Shown one piece after another: positions 32,871 to 42,072 of a DNA stretch of 64,000 nucleotides (position 1 is its first letter; every line of letters starts with the position of its first letter). Below the pieces are notes generated by a model. It searched no databases. It saw nothing but the letters and a program-made list of their open reading frames with translations, and had not been told where the DNA came from. The position numbers were made by a program, and so were the translations under genes. Source of the DNA: Streptomyces sp. 549. GTDB taxonomy: Bacteria; Actinomycetota; Actinomycetes; Streptomycetales; Streptomycetaceae. The stretch lies in NCBI RefSeq assembly GCF_030124175.1, contig NZ_JASKMT010000006.1:124001-188000 (forward strand), given 5' to 3'.

Positions 32871-34214
32871 TCAACCGCCGATCGCATGCGTCAGGGTGTG
32901 GATGGCCAGACCCGCCAGCGCCCCCACCACCGTGCCGTTGATCCGGATGAACTGCAGGTCGCGGCCGATGTTCGCCTCGATCTTCCGCGACGTCTGATCC
33001 GCGTCCCAGCTCGCCACCGTCTCTGTGATCAGCGAGGTGATCTCCGCCCGGTACGTCGTCACCACATGCGTCGCCGCACCCTCGATCCAGTCGTCCACCT
33101 TGTGCTGCAGCCGCCCGTCCGACGCCAGCCGCGCACCCAGCGACAGCAGCGACGCCCGCACCCGCATCCGCAGCTCGCTCTGCTCGTCCTCGGCCGCCGA
33201 CACGATCATCGCCCGCACCGACGCCCACGCCGAGGCGATCAGCTCCTGCACCTCCTCGCGCGCCAGCACCTCCGACTTCAGCCGCTCCACCCGCTCCCGG
33301 GTCTGCGGATCAGAACGCAGGTCGCTCGCGAAGTCCCCCAGGAAGCGGTCCACCGCGCCCCGCGCCGGATGGGCCGGCATGTCCCGCATCTCCGTCACGA
33401 ACCGCAGCAGCTCCCGGTACACCCGGTCCCCGATCCGGTGGTCGACGAACCGCGGCGTCCAACCCGGCGCGCCGCCCTCCACCGCCTCCATCACCGACTC
33501 GCGGTGCTCCACCAGCCAGTCGTGCACCTGCGCGCACACCAGGTCCACCACCCGCCGGTGACCGCCGTCGTCCACCACCCGCTCCAGCAGCGACCCCAGG
33601 CCCGGCGCGATCTCCTGCGCGTCCGCCCGGCGGGTGATGGCCTCCCCCACCACCGCCTGCACGTCGGAGTCCCGCAGCACCGCCAGCGCGCCGCGCACCG
33701 CCGTCGCCAGCTCCGCCGTCACCCGGTCCGCGTTCTCCGGCTGGGCCAGCCACGCCCCCAGCCGGGTACCGATGCCCACCGAGCGCAGCCGACCCCGCAC
33801 CACGTCCTCGGACAGGAAGTTGTCCCCGACGAAGTCCCCCAGGCTGCGCCCCAGCTGGTCCTTCTTCGTCCGGATGATCGCGGTGTGCGGGATCGGCAGG
33901 CCCATCGGCCGCTTGAACAGCGCCGTCACCGCGAACCAGTCGGCCAGCGCGCCCACCATGCCCGCCTCCGCGGCCGCCGCCACGTAACCCGCCCACGCGC
34001 CCGCGCCCCTGCTCTGCGCCCACTCCGCCAGCACGTACACCACCGCCGCGAGCACCAGTGCCCCGGTGGCGATGGCCTTCATCTGCCGCACACCGCGCTG
34101 CTTCTCCTCGTCAGCGGCGGTGAACGCCCCCAGATTGCGGGTGAGATCCGTCACCGCGGCAAGCGGCCCCTCGCCCTCGCCACCCGCCCGACCAGCCTGT
34201 TCCGTACGTTGCAT
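32871..34214 (-). CDS. DUF445 family membrane-associated protein
   Basis: 447 aa. After a polar start come two membrane spans (MKAIATGALVLAAVVYVLAEW; WAGYVAAAAEAGMVGALADWFAVTALF), the conserved ADWFAVTALFKRPMGLPIPHTAII signature, a long helical domain with repeated amphipathic segments, and a final span (GTVVGALAGLAIHTLTHAI). Function of DUF445 is not established. It faces the GDSL gene across a 217-bp divergent promoter region. Confidence 0.9.
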   Translation of the reverse strand: MQRTEQAGRAGGEGEGPLAAVTDLTRNLGAFTAADEEKQRGVRQMKAIATGALVLAAVVYVLAEWAQSRGAGAWAGYVAAAAEAGMVGALADWFAVTALFKRPMGLPIPHTAIIRTKKDQLGRSLGDFVGDNFLSEDVVRGRLRSVGIGTRLGAWLAQPENADRVTAELATAVRGALAVLRDSDVQAVVGEAITRRADAQEIAPGLGSLLERVVDDGGHRRVVDLVCAQVHDWLVEHRESVMEAVEGGAPGWTPRFVDHRIGDRVYRELLRFVTEMRDMPAHPARGAVDRFLGDFASDLRSDPQTRERVERLKSEVLAREEVQELIASAWASVRAMIVSAAEDEQSELRMRVRASLLSLGARLASDGRLQHKVDDWIEGAATHVVTTYRAEITSLITETVASWDADQTSRKIEANIGRDLQFIRINGTVVGALAGLAIHTLTHAIGG

Positions 34215-34431
34215 GCGCTCCGCCCGTTGTCGCCCGTCAACTCGTGCATTGTCCCCCCGCCACCACCCCGCGCCCGGAACGGAACGCCCCGGCCGATTCC
34301 CGCGTCCTCACCGCCGGAACACCCGCACACCGACCGCCCGCAGACAGCCCACCGCACCGACCGTGGGATCATGACTGACGCCGCACGACCGCCCGAGGGG
34401 GACTCCCGACCATGACGACTGGCAGCTGCCC

Positions 34432-35742
34432 GTGAGCAGAAACATGGGATTCGCCCTGCTGGCCGGACTCGCATCCCTGGTCGTCCTCGTCTCCGGCGCC
34501 CTCTTCGTCGGCTTCGGCGGCGCCCGCGACACCGCCGCCACCGCCACCCCCGGCGGCCGGACCTCCGCCGCCCCCGCCTCGTCCGGCAACTGGGTCGGCA
34601 CCTGGGCCACCTCCCCCGCCGCCGCCGAACCGGACACCGCAGACGGATACCCCGACACGTCCGTGCGGAACGTCGTGCACACCTCCGTCGGCGGCAGCGC
34701 CGCCCGCATCCAGCTGTCCAACCTGTACGGCACCCGCCCGCTGACCGTCTCGCACGCCACCCTCGCCCTGGCCGCGGCACCCAGCACCCCCACCGCCACA
34801 CCCGGCACCATGCGCCGCCTCACCTTCGGCACCCAGAACAGCGTCACCATCCCGCCCGGCGGGGCCGTCACCAGCGACGCCGTCCGCCTCAACGTGCCGC
34901 ACGCCGCCGACCTGCTCGTCACCACCTACTCCCCCACCGCCTCCGGGCCCGTCACCTACCACCCCTTCGCCCGGCAGACCAGCTTCCTGGCCGCCGGCGA
35001 CCGCGCCGCCGACAGCGACGGCGCCGCCTACACCCGCCAGACGCCCTACTGGCGCTACCTCACCGGCGTCGACGTGTGGTCCCACGAGACCGAGGGCGCG
35101 ATCGTCGCCCTCGGCGACTCCATCACCGACGGCATCACCTCCAGCACCGGCGCCAACCGCCGATGGACGGACTTCCTCGCCGCCCGCCTGCGCACCGAAC
35201 GCGACGCACCCCGCTACAGCGTGCTCAACCAGGGCATCAGCGGAAACCGCGTACTCATCGACGGCAGCCGCTACTCCCCCAACAACGGGCCCAGCGGCCT
35301 CACCCGCCTCGACCGCGACGTGCTCTCCCGCACCGGCGTGCGCACCGTCGTCATCCAGCTCGGCATCAACGACATCATCAAGCGCCCCCACCAGGAGGAC
35401 CCCGAGCAGATCGTGCGCGGCCTGGAGCAGCTCGCCCAGCAAGCCCACCACCGCGGCCTGCGCGTCGTCGGCTCCACTCTCACCCCCTTCGGCGGCTACC
35501 CCAAGCACAACGCCCGGCGCGAAGCCGTCCGCCAGGAGGTCAACGACCGCATCCGCAGCAGCCGGGCCTTCGACAGCGTCGTCGACTTCGACGCCGCGCT
35601 GCGCGACCCCGCCCGCCCGGACCGGCTGCGGGCCGCCTACGACTCCGGCGACCACCTGCACCCCAGCGACAACGGCTTCCGTGCCATGGCCGAAGCCCTC
35701 GACCTCGACGAGCTGCGCGGACCGGCCGCCGGCCGGCTGTGA
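34432..35742 (+). CDS. secreted SGNH/GDSL hydrolase
   Basis: 436 aa starting GTG 34432; an internal ATG four codons in is possible. An N-terminal anchor or signal (MGFALLAGLASLVVLVSGALFVGF) precedes a jelly-roll-like part and the SGNH domain: Ser in ALGDSITDG, Gly in NQGISGNR, Asn in LGINDII and His in GDHLHPSD. Extracellular esterase or acylhydrolase; substrate unknown. A seven-codon frame (ATG 34411 to TGA 34434, MTTGSCP) overlaps the start and could couple initiation, otherwise no ribosome site is evident. Confidence 0.9.
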   Translation: MSRNMGFALLAGLASLVVLVSGALFVGFGGARDTAATATPGGRTSAAPASSGNWVGTWATSPAAAEPDTADGYPDTSVRNVVHTSVGGSAARIQLSNLYGTRPLTVSHATLALAAAPSTPTATPGTMRRLTFGTQNSVTIPPGGAVTSDAVRLNVPHAADLLVTTYSPTASGPVTYHPFARQTSFLAAGDRAADSDGAAYTRQTPYWRYLTGVDVWSHETEGAIVALGDSITDGITSSTGANRRWTDFLAARLRTERDAPRYSVLNQGISGNRVLIDGSRYSPNNGPSGLTRLDRDVLSRTGVRTVVIQLGINDIIKRPHQEDPEQIVRGLEQLAQQAHHRGLRVVGSTLTPFGGYPKHNARREAVRQEVNDRIRSSRAFDSVVDFDAALRDPARPDRLRAAYDSGDHLHPSDNGFRAMAEALDLDELRGPAAGRL

Positions 35743-36179
35743 CTTCCCGCACGCCGCACACCCCGCCGCCGCGCCCACCGCGCTAGCCGCCGACGGACCC
35801 GCCGAGCGCACCCGCACCCCATGCGAGCTGCGGCCCGGCCCGCGGCACCACGCCCCCGCGCGGGCACCGCGGAACCCGCCCGTCGCACCGTCACCAAGCC
35901 CTACGGAACCGGGCGTACCGCGCCGTACGCCGCCAGACGCATCCTTTTCGCGCTCCCGCGCGTCTCACAAGGGACAGCAGCAACGCAAGCGGCCCGGCCG
36001 CGTTAGCCCGTCCGTGGGAGGGGTACCTGCCGTCGGCCCGCCCACCGGCCCCCGCGGCTCCGGCGCGGCCCGGCACGACCCGCCGCGAGCGGGACACACG
36101 ACGGCAGTGCTTTACGTTTGATGCGTTAAGGGGCGTACACCACGAATCGCCCGACCATGGACGAGGAGTCCCGCACGAG
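35743..36179. other. 437-bp intergenic region before the PBP gene
   Basis: No gene seen. An A/T-richer patch at 36105-36130 (TTTACGTTTGATGCG) is the most promoter-like part. The remainder is GC-rich filler; no strong hairpin noted. Confidence 0.4.
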
Positions 36180-38546
36180 ATGAGCGACCAGCCGCACACC
36201 GGCGCCGGCCCGGCGCCCGACCCCGCCGCCAGGCCCAAGCGCACCGGCGCACGCCGGCTGCTGCCGACCTGGCGCATGCTGCTGGGCAGCCTGCTGCTGG
36301 CACTCGTCGCCGGCTCCGGCGTCCTCGTCGCCGGCTACCTCCTCGTCGACATCCCCGAGCCCAACAAGGCCGCCGCCGCCCAGACCAACGTCTACCTCTA
36401 CTCCGACGGCACGCAGTTCGCCAAGGACGGCGACGTCAACCGCGAGAACGTCACCCTCGGCCAGGTCCCCAGGACCGTCCAGCGCGCCGTGCTCGCCGCC
36501 GAGGACCGCGACTTCTACAGCGAGTCCGCCGTCGACCCCAAGGCCATGGCCCGCGCCGGCTGGAACATGCTCCGCGGCGAGGGCAAGCAGTCCGGCTCCA
36601 CCATCACCCAGCAGTACGTGAAGAACTACTACCTCGGCCAGGAGCAGACCCTCACCCGCAAGGCCAAGGAGTTCTTCATCGCGATCAAGCTGGACCGCGA
36701 GGTCAGCAAGGCCGACATCCTCACCGGCTACCTCAACACCAGCTACTTCGGCCGCAACGCCTACGGCATCCAGGCCGCCGCCCAGGCCTACTACGGCAAG
36801 AACTCCGAGGACCTCACCACCGCCGAGGGCGCCTACCTGGCCGCCCTCGTCAACTCCCCCAGCAGCTACGACGTCACCGCCCACCCGCAGAACCGCGGCC
36901 AGGCCGTCGGCCGCTGGAACTACGTGCTCGACGGCATGGTCAAGGAGGGCTGGCTCGACCGCGGCGAACGCCGCGACACCGAGTTCCCCGAACCCGGCGA
37001 GGCCAAGCCCACCACCAGCCTCTCCGGCCAGCGCGGCTACCTCGTCGAAGCCGTCCGCAACCATCTCATCTCGCAGGACATCGTCAACGAGCAGCGCCTC
37101 GCCGCCGGCGGCTTCCGCATCACCACCACCCTCGACCGCGACAAGCAGAAGGCCCTGCAGAAGGCCGTCCAGGAGCAACTGCTGTCCGAACTCAGCGACG
37201 ACCGCGAGATCGACCGCTCGGTACGCGCCGGCGGCACCTCCATCGACCCCGCCACCGGCAAGGTCGTCGCCATGTACGGCGGCGTCGACTACACCAAGCA
37301 GTACGTGAACAACGCGACCCGCCGCGACTACCAGGCCGCGTCCACGTTCAAGCCCTTCGTCTACGCCGCCGCCCTGCGCAACGACTCCACCACCCAGTCG
37401 GGGCAGCCCATCGGCCCCTACACCGTCTACGACGGCACCAGCCGCCGCCCCGTCGTCAGCAACGGCTCACCCACCGACTGGGCGCCGCAGAACGAGGGCG
37501 ACCGCTCCTACGGCCAGGTGACCGTCACCGAGGGCATGGACAAGTCCGTCAACGCGGTCTTCGCCCAGATGGGCGTGGACGTCGGCCCGCAGCGCGTCAA
37601 GGACACCCTCATCGACGCCGGCATCCCCGCCGCCACCCCCGAACTCGAAGCGGCCCAGGGCTCGGTGTCCCTGGGCACCGCCACCCCCAGCACCCTCGAC
37701 CTCGCCCAGGCCTACGCGACGCTCGCCCAGCACGGCAGGACCAGCGGCCACACCCTCGTGGAGAAGATCAGCCGCGGCGGCGAGGAGATCCCGCTGCCCG
37801 ACCGCCCCGAGAAGCAGGTACTGCCGCGTGGCGCCGCCGACGGCACCACCGCCGTGCTGCGCAGCGTCGTCGACAGCGGCACCGGCACCGCCGCCCGCTC
37901 CGCCGGGCGCCCGGCCGCCGGCAAGACCGGCACCGCCGAGGAGAACAAGGCGGCCTGGTTCGCCGGCTACACCCCGGACCTGGCCACCGTCATCGCCGTC
38001 ATGGGCCAGGACCCGGAAACCGCCGTGCAGCAGCCCTTGTACGGCGCCGCCGGGCAGGAGCGCATCAGCGGCGGCGGCTACCCCGCCCGCATCTGGGGCC
38101 AGTACACCGCGGCGGCGCTCAGCGGCTCCCCCGCGCAGCAGTTCGATCTGGAGACCGCCGACACCGCACCGTCGCTGGAGCGCACCCCGCCCACGTCCAG
38201 CGCGCCCGCGCAGCCCAGCCCGTCCGCCTCCTCGCCCAGCGCCTCCCCCAGCGACAGCCCGGACCCCGACGGTGAGGACGGCGGCACCGACGGCGGCACC
38301 GACACTCCGGGCAGCCCCGACGGGACCGGCGGCACCGGCGGCGACGGCGGCACCTCCACCGGAGGCACGACCACCGGAGGCACGGGCGGAGACGGCGGCG
38401 CCTCCACCGGAGGGGCGTCCGGCGGCGGCGACGGCGGTGCGTCCACCGGCGGCACGACCACCGGCGACGGCGGCACGGACGGCAGCCCCGCCGACGCACC
38501 GCCCGCCGGCTTCACCGGCGGCGCGTTCCGCCCGCCCAACGGCTGA
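36180..38546 (+). CDS. class A penicillin-binding protein (transglycosylase/transpeptidase)
   Basis: 788 aa. An N-terminal span (about 32-54) is followed by the GT51 glycosyltransferase with catalytic Glu108 in AAEDRDFY and STITQQYVKN, then the transpeptidase with STFK (Ser388), SVN (456) and KTGT (Lys582). It polymerises and crosslinks peptidoglycan outside the membrane. From about residue 675 the tail is disordered: Ser/Pro-rich, then repeats of GGTTTGG / GGDGGASTGG. Streptomyces has several such PBPs. ATG at 36180 follows GGACGAGGAG. Confidence 0.93.
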   Translation: MSDQPHTGAGPAPDPAARPKRTGARRLLPTWRMLLGSLLLALVAGSGVLVAGYLLVDIPEPNKAAAAQTNVYLYSDGTQFAKDGDVNRENVTLGQVPRTVQRAVLAAEDRDFYSESAVDPKAMARAGWNMLRGEGKQSGSTITQQYVKNYYLGQEQTLTRKAKEFFIAIKLDREVSKADILTGYLNTSYFGRNAYGIQAAAQAYYGKNSEDLTTAEGAYLAALVNSPSSYDVTAHPQNRGQAVGRWNYVLDGMVKEGWLDRGERRDTEFPEPGEAKPTTSLSGQRGYLVEAVRNHLISQDIVNEQRLAAGGFRITTTLDRDKQKALQKAVQEQLLSELSDDREIDRSVRAGGTSIDPATGKVVAMYGGVDYTKQYVNNATRRDYQAASTFKPFVYAAALRNDSTTQSGQPIGPYTVYDGTSRRPVVSNGSPTDWAPQNEGDRSYGQVTVTEGMDKSVNAVFAQMGVDVGPQRVKDTLIDAGIPAATPELEAAQGSVSLGTATPSTLDLAQAYATLAQHGRTSGHTLVEKISRGGEEIPLPDRPEKQVLPRGAADGTTAVLRSVVDSGTGTAARSAGRPAAGKTGTAEENKAAWFAGYTPDLATVIAVMGQDPETAVQQPLYGAAGQERISGGGYPARIWGQYTAAALSGSPAQQFDLETADTAPSLERTPPTSSAPAQPSPSASSPSASPSDSPDPDGEDGGTDGGTDTPGSPDGTGGTGGDGGTSTGGTTTGGTGGDGGASTGGASGGGDGGASTGGTTTGDGGTDGSPADAPPAGFTGGAFRPPNG

Positions 38547-38612
38547 CCCACGCCCCTTCGAAGGCGGGCGGGGCGGGCTCGGGGAGCGGCGAGCACGGCG
38601 GGGCTGCGCGGG

Positions 38613-38933
38613 TCAGTGGCCCGAGGTGGCCTTGAGGCCGATGACGGCGACCAGCAGCAGGCTGACGAAGAAGATGCGCGCGGCGGTCGCCGGCTCGCCC
38701 AGCACCGCCATGCCGACGATCGCGGCCCCCGCGGCACCGATACCGACCCACACGCCGTAGGCCGTGCCGATCGGCAGCGTCTTCGCCGCCTGCGCCAGCA
38801 GCACCATGCTCGCCGCCAGCCCGGCGAGGGTGAACACGCTCGGCCACAGCCGGGTGAACCCCTCGGTGTACGTGATGCCTATCGCCCAGCCCACTTCGAG
38901 CAGACCGGCGACAACAAGCAGGACCCAGGCCAT
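38613..38933 (-). CDS. sugE: SugE/Gdx, SMR-family guanidinium exporter
   Basis: 106 aa with four membrane helices: MAWVLLVVAGLLEVGWAIGI (with the essential Glu13), FTLAGLAASMVLLAQA, IGTAYGVWVGIGAAGAAIVGM and IFFVSLLLVAVIGL. The GxW.E and KTLPIGTAYGVW signatures place it in the Gdx/SugE branch, which exports guanidinium rather than drugs. ATG 38933 is preferred over 38957 because CGGAGG lies directly before it. The guanidine-III riboswitch in its leader confirms the physiological substrate. Confidence 0.93.
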   Translation of the reverse strand: MAWVLLVVAGLLEVGWAIGITYTEGFTRLWPSVFTLAGLAASMVLLAQAAKTLPIGTAYGVWVGIGAAGAAIVGMAVLGEPATAARIFFVSLLLVAVIGLKATSGH

Positions 38934-38965
38934 GACGGCACCTCCGTGGAAGACCACTTACGGGG

Positions 38966-39007
38966 TGCGTCGTCTTTGCGGGTCCCGGTACGGCGCGTCT
39001 CGTCGGG
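38966..39007 (-). promoter_or_regulatory. guanidine-III riboswitch upstream of sugE
   Basis: Read on the minus strand the leader has CCCGACGAGACGCGCCGTAC, then CGGG and a short linker, and CAAAGACGACGC. This follows the small pseudoknot consensus of guanidine-III (mini-ykkC type) riboswitches, CCSGACGAGRYGCGCCGUACCSGG..GACGNNGC. It ends 32 bases before the sugE ATG, a position where binding could expose the ribosome site. Confidence 0.85.
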
Positions 39008-39050
39008 TGCTCCCCAGTATGCCCGACCACGCACCGGGCTGGCGGGCGGG

Positions 39051-39113
39051 CGGGCCGGGACTCACGGGAGCGGGCGACCGGGCCGGGACTCACGGGAGCG
39101 GGCGACCGGGCCG
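39051..39113. repeat. 28-bp tandem duplication
   Basis: Two exact copies of a 28-bp unit (39051-39078 and 39079-39106) plus a 7-bp partial third lie between the sugE promoter and the GroES-like gene. Likely slippage product. Confidence 0.85.
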
Positions 39114-39121
39114 CCGGAGGG

Positions 39122-39463
39122 CTACAGGTACAGGCCGGTGGAGTCCTCGCTGCCGCCCAGCCGCTCGGCGGCCACCGCGTGCAGGTCCCGCTCGCGCATC
39201 AGCACGTAGGCCACGCCCCGCACCTCGACCTCGGCCCGGTCCTCCGGGTCGTACAGCACCCGGTCTCCCGGCTCGACGGTGCGCACGCTCTGCCCCACCG
39301 CCACCACCTCGGCCCAGGCCAGGCGCCGGCCGACGGCGGCCGTGGCGGGGATGACGATGCCGCCCGAGGACCGGCGCTCGCCCTCGGGGATGTCGGTGCG
39401 CACGAGCACGCGGTCGTGCAGCATCCGGATGGGCAGTTTGTCGTGGGTGGGGTGTGGGCTCAC
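39122..39463 (-). CDS. GroES-like co-chaperonin-fold protein
   Basis: 113 aa from GTG 39463. It has the Cpn10 beta-barrel: IRMLHDRVLVRTDIPEGERRSSGGIVIPATA (mobile loop), AEVVAVGQSVRTVEPGDRVLYD, and MRERDLHAVAAE. The C-terminus is longer than GroES and no groEL is adjacent, so it is a stand-alone paralogue, not the groES of the groESL operon. The DUF3618 gene lies 22 bases upstream in the same direction. Confidence 0.85.
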   Translation of the reverse strand: MSPHPTHDKLPIRMLHDRVLVRTDIPEGERRSSGGIVIPATAAVGRRLAWAEVVAVGQSVRTVEPGDRVLYDPEDRAEVEVRGVAYVLMRERDLHAVAAERLGGSEDSTGLYL

Positions 39464-39485
39464 GGCACGACCGTATCCCAGCCCC

Positions 39486-39806
39486 TCAGCCGCGTCCGCG
39501 GCGAGCCGCCCCGGCCAGCAGGCCGACCGCGACGACCGCCACCACGACGGCCGGCACCACGCGCTCCAGACGCGGCGAACCGTCGGCGTCGACGAACTGC
39601 GCCCGCACACCCGTCACGCCGCGGTTCACCGCGATGTACGCCCGTCCGGCGGTGCGGTCCACAGCGGCGGCGGCCCGTGCCTTCGCGTCGTCCACCATCG
39701 TCCTGGGGTGCACCCGGACCGCGAGCTCGTCCAGCGTCGCGGCGAGCTCGTGCCGCCGGCGGGTGATCTCGGCCTCGATCTGCGCGGGCGTTCTGGCTTC
39801 CGCCAC
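39486..39806 (-). CDS. DUF3618 family membrane protein
   Basis: 106 aa: an N-terminal helical segment (AQIEAEITRRRHELAATLDELAVRVHPRTMVDDAKA), typical DUF3618, a middle part, and one C-terminal span (VVPAVVVAVVAVGLLAGAA) followed by RRGRG. Role unknown. Divergent from bcp, with a 133-bp gap. Confidence 0.9.
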   Translation of the reverse strand: MAEARTPAQIEAEITRRRHELAATLDELAVRVHPRTMVDDAKARAAAAVDRTAGRAYIAVNRGVTGVRAQFVDADGSPRLERVVPAVVVAVVAVGLLAGAARRGRG

Positions 39807-39939
39807 CGCTCTGCCTCCGTCGTCTCGTGAGTGCTGTCGAACAGTCTGTCAGCTTGTGCCCCGGGACGCCCCACCACACCCCCGCTTCCACCGGCTGGCT
39901 ACCCTCGAAGGGTTCACACCCCGCCTGTGAGGAGCACAG

Positions 39940-40416
39940 ATGAGCGAGCGACTGCAGCCCGGCGACACCGCACCGGCCTTCTCCCTTCCCGACGCCGACG
40001 GCAAGCAGGTCTCCCTCGCCGACCACGCGGGGCGCAAGGTCATCGTCTACTTCTACCCCGCCGCCCTCACCCCGGGCTGCACGAAGCAGGCCTGCGACTT
40101 CACCGACAACCTCCACGTCCTCGCGGACGCCGGTTACGACGTCATCGGCGTCTCCCCGGACAAGCCGGAGAAGCTCGCCAAGTTCCGCGAGAAGGAGGAC
40201 CTGCGCGTCACCCTCGTCGGCGACCCCGACAAGACGGTCCTGGAGGCCTACGGCGCCTTCGGCGAGAAGAAGCTCTACGGCAAGGCCGTCACCGGTGTCA
40301 TCCGCTCCACCGTGATCGTCGACGAGCAGGGCAAGGTCGAGCACGCCCTGTACAACGTCAAGGCCACCGGGCACGTCGCCAAGCTGCTCAAGGACCTGCA
40401 GATCTCCGCCGCCTGA
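39940..40416 (+). CDS. bcp: thioredoxin-dependent peroxiredoxin Bcp
   Basis: 158 aa; reduces peroxides using thioredoxin in the cytoplasm. The peroxiredoxin motif YFYPAALTPGCTKQACDF holds the peroxidatic Cys and, five residues on, the resolving Cys, as in atypical 2-Cys Bcp. GVIRSTVIVDEQGK is also typical. GTGAGGAGC precedes the ATG. Confidence 0.93.
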   Translation: MSERLQPGDTAPAFSLPDADGKQVSLADHAGRKVIVYFYPAALTPGCTKQACDFTDNLHVLADAGYDVIGVSPDKPEKLAKFREKEDLRVTLVGDPDKTVLEAYGAFGEKKLYGKAVTGVIRSTVIVDEQGKVEHALYNVKATGHVAKLLKDLQISAA

Positions 40417-40552
40417 GCCGCACCGCCCGCGGCGGCCACGGCGTGACCGGCACGCCGCCCACTCGTTGACCCGTACGAGCCGGCGACACCCGTTCGGCCG
40501 GGGCGCCCACCCGCCCCGGCCCCGCCGGCCACGCGCCGCGAGGGGGAGAACC

Positions 40553-41194
40553 ATGCCGGCCGACTACACCAGGGACGCCCTGGCCGCAGCGGTGGCGGAG
40601 GCGCGCACGCTCTCCGACGTGGTCGCCGCCCTGGGCGGCAAGCCGACCGACGGCTCCCGGCAGTACCTGCGACGGCTGCTGAAGCGGTGGGAGATCGACA
40701 CCTCCCACCTCGAACCGGACGGCGTCCGCCACACCGCGAGCAGGCTGCGGCAGGCCGTCGCAGCCTCCGGGAGTCTGACCGAGGTGCTGCGCCGCCTCGG
40801 CCTGCGGCCGGTCGGCGGCAACCACCGGCACATCGCTCAGCGCGTCGCAACGCTCGGCATCGACACGAGCCACTTCGCCCCCGGTCCGCGCCGAGGCCCG
40901 AGAGGGGGCGCGGACCGGTTGGTTCTCGGCTCACCCGAGGGCGGGCGGCTGCCCGCTGCCCGTCTGCGGCGGGAACTTCGCACACTCGGCGTTCCCGAAC
41001 AATGCGCCGAGTGCCGGACCGGCCCCTCCTGGAACGGAATGCCGCTGCGCTTGCAGGTCGACCACGTCAGCGGGAAGTGGTGGGACAACAGGCCGGAGAA
41101 CCTTCGCTTCCTGTGCCCGAACTGTCATTCCACGACGGACACCTACCGCGGGCGCAAACGCCGCGCCGCCGCGCCGGGCGGTGAGGCCCCGTGA
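40553..41194 (+). CDS. HNH endonuclease with two IDTSHF modules (first of tandem pair)
   Basis: 213 aa from ATG 40553 with GGGGGAG upstream. Two copies of a roughly 55-residue helical module come first (about 3-54 and 58-110), each built like L..AVA....LS.VV..LG..P......L...L....IDTSHL/F. Then CxxC (151/154), the HNH core D170-H171, N183 and CPNCH (188-192), a zinc-supported HNH nuclease. The modules look like helix-turn-helix DNA-reading units. The stop overlaps the GTG of the next, longer paralogue (GTGA), so both are made together. Substrate unknown; homing, defence or repair are all open. Confidence 0.85.
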   Translation: MPADYTRDALAAAVAEARTLSDVVAALGGKPTDGSRQYLRRLLKRWEIDTSHLEPDGVRHTASRLRQAVAASGSLTEVLRRLGLRPVGGNHRHIAQRVATLGIDTSHFAPGPRRGPRGGADRLVLGSPEGGRLPAARLRRELRTLGVPEQCAECRTGPSWNGMPLRLQVDHVSGKWWDNRPENLRFLCPNCHSTTDTYRGRKRRAAAPGGEAP

Positions 41195-42072
41195 CCGCCC
41201 ACCGCCCCCGCAACACCCCGGCGGAACTCGCCGACGCAGCGGCCCGGGCAACCAGCCACGCCGAACTCCTCCGGTCGCTGGGTCGCCCGGTGAACAGCGG
41301 TGCCGAGAGACGTCTGCGTGCGAGGTTGACGGAGCTTCGCGTCGACACCACTCACTTCGCCGAGCCGGCACCTGACCGGAAGCCCCAACGCCGGTACACC
41401 GAGGCGGCGCTGAGGGAGGCCGCCGCCCGTTCCCACTCACTCCGGGAAGTCCTCGACGCCCTCGGATTCCCCGTGTACGACAGTGCGTACGGCCACCTCA
41501 AGAAGCGGTTGGCCGCGTTCGGCATCGACACTTCGCACTTCACCGATCCCCGCCGCGGGTCGGCCCCCGGTGAGGCGAGGATGCGCGCGGTCTCGGCAGA
41601 CGCCCGCAGCCTGGCCGAGGTCACGCGCCGACTGGGGCTTCCGTGCACGACGGCCGCCCATCGTGGTGTCCAGCGATGGCTCGAGGAGTACGGAATCAGC
41701 ACCGATCACCTGCTGGGGCAGGCGCACCGCCGTGGGACGCCCTCGGCGCGCAGGAAGTCACCCGCGGAGATCCTTCGGACGCTGCCACAGGGGTCGCCCC
41801 GGTGCCGCACGCCCATGCTGCGTCGGGCCCTGCTGGAGTCCGGGATGGCCCACGTCTGCGTCGCGTGCGGCCAGTCGGACCTGTGGCACGGCCGGCCCCT
41901 GGTGCTGGAGATCGACCACATCAACGGGGACCGGTGGGACAACCGACGGCAGAACCTGCGGTTCCTCTGTCCTTCCTGCCACAGTCAGACCCGTACGTTC
42001 TCCCGCGCTGCGGCTTCGGAAGCGCATGGCGGCCGCTCCGGCGCACCCGGTAAAGTGAGACCGGGGTCGTAG
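41191..42072 (+). CDS. HNH endonuclease with three IDTSHF modules (second of tandem pair)
   Basis: 293 aa, GTG at 41191 overlapping the previous stop. Three modules (about 10-57, 68-117 and 126-175) end in VDTTHF, IDTSHF and ISTDHL. A linker with PAEILRTLP follows, then the nuclease: C223/C226 (HVCVACG), ID241-H243 (EIDHINGDRWDNRRQNLRFLCPSCHS) with N255 and the second CxxC. It is a paralogue of the protein before it with one extra module. Its last four codons and stop overlap the 5' end of the tRNA-like gene at 42063, so a transcript through here would carry both. Confidence 0.85.
   Translation: MTAHRPRNTPAELADAAARATSHAELLRSLGRPVNSGAERRLRARLTELRVDTTHFAEPAPDRKPQRRYTEAALREAAARSHSLREVLDALGFPVYDSAYGHLKKRLAAFGIDTSHFTDPRRGSAPGEARMRAVSADARSLAEVTRRLGLPCTTAAHRGVQRWLEEYGISTDHLLGQAHRRGTPSARRKSPAEILRTLPQGSPRCRTPMLRRALLESGMAHVCVACGQSDLWHGRPLVLEIDHINGDRWDNRRQNLRFLCPSCHSQTRTFSRAAASEAHGGRSGAPGKVRPGS

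Noticed and set aside
39122..39463. groES of the main chaperonin operon
   Set aside because: No groEL follows, and the C-terminus is longer than a standard GroES.
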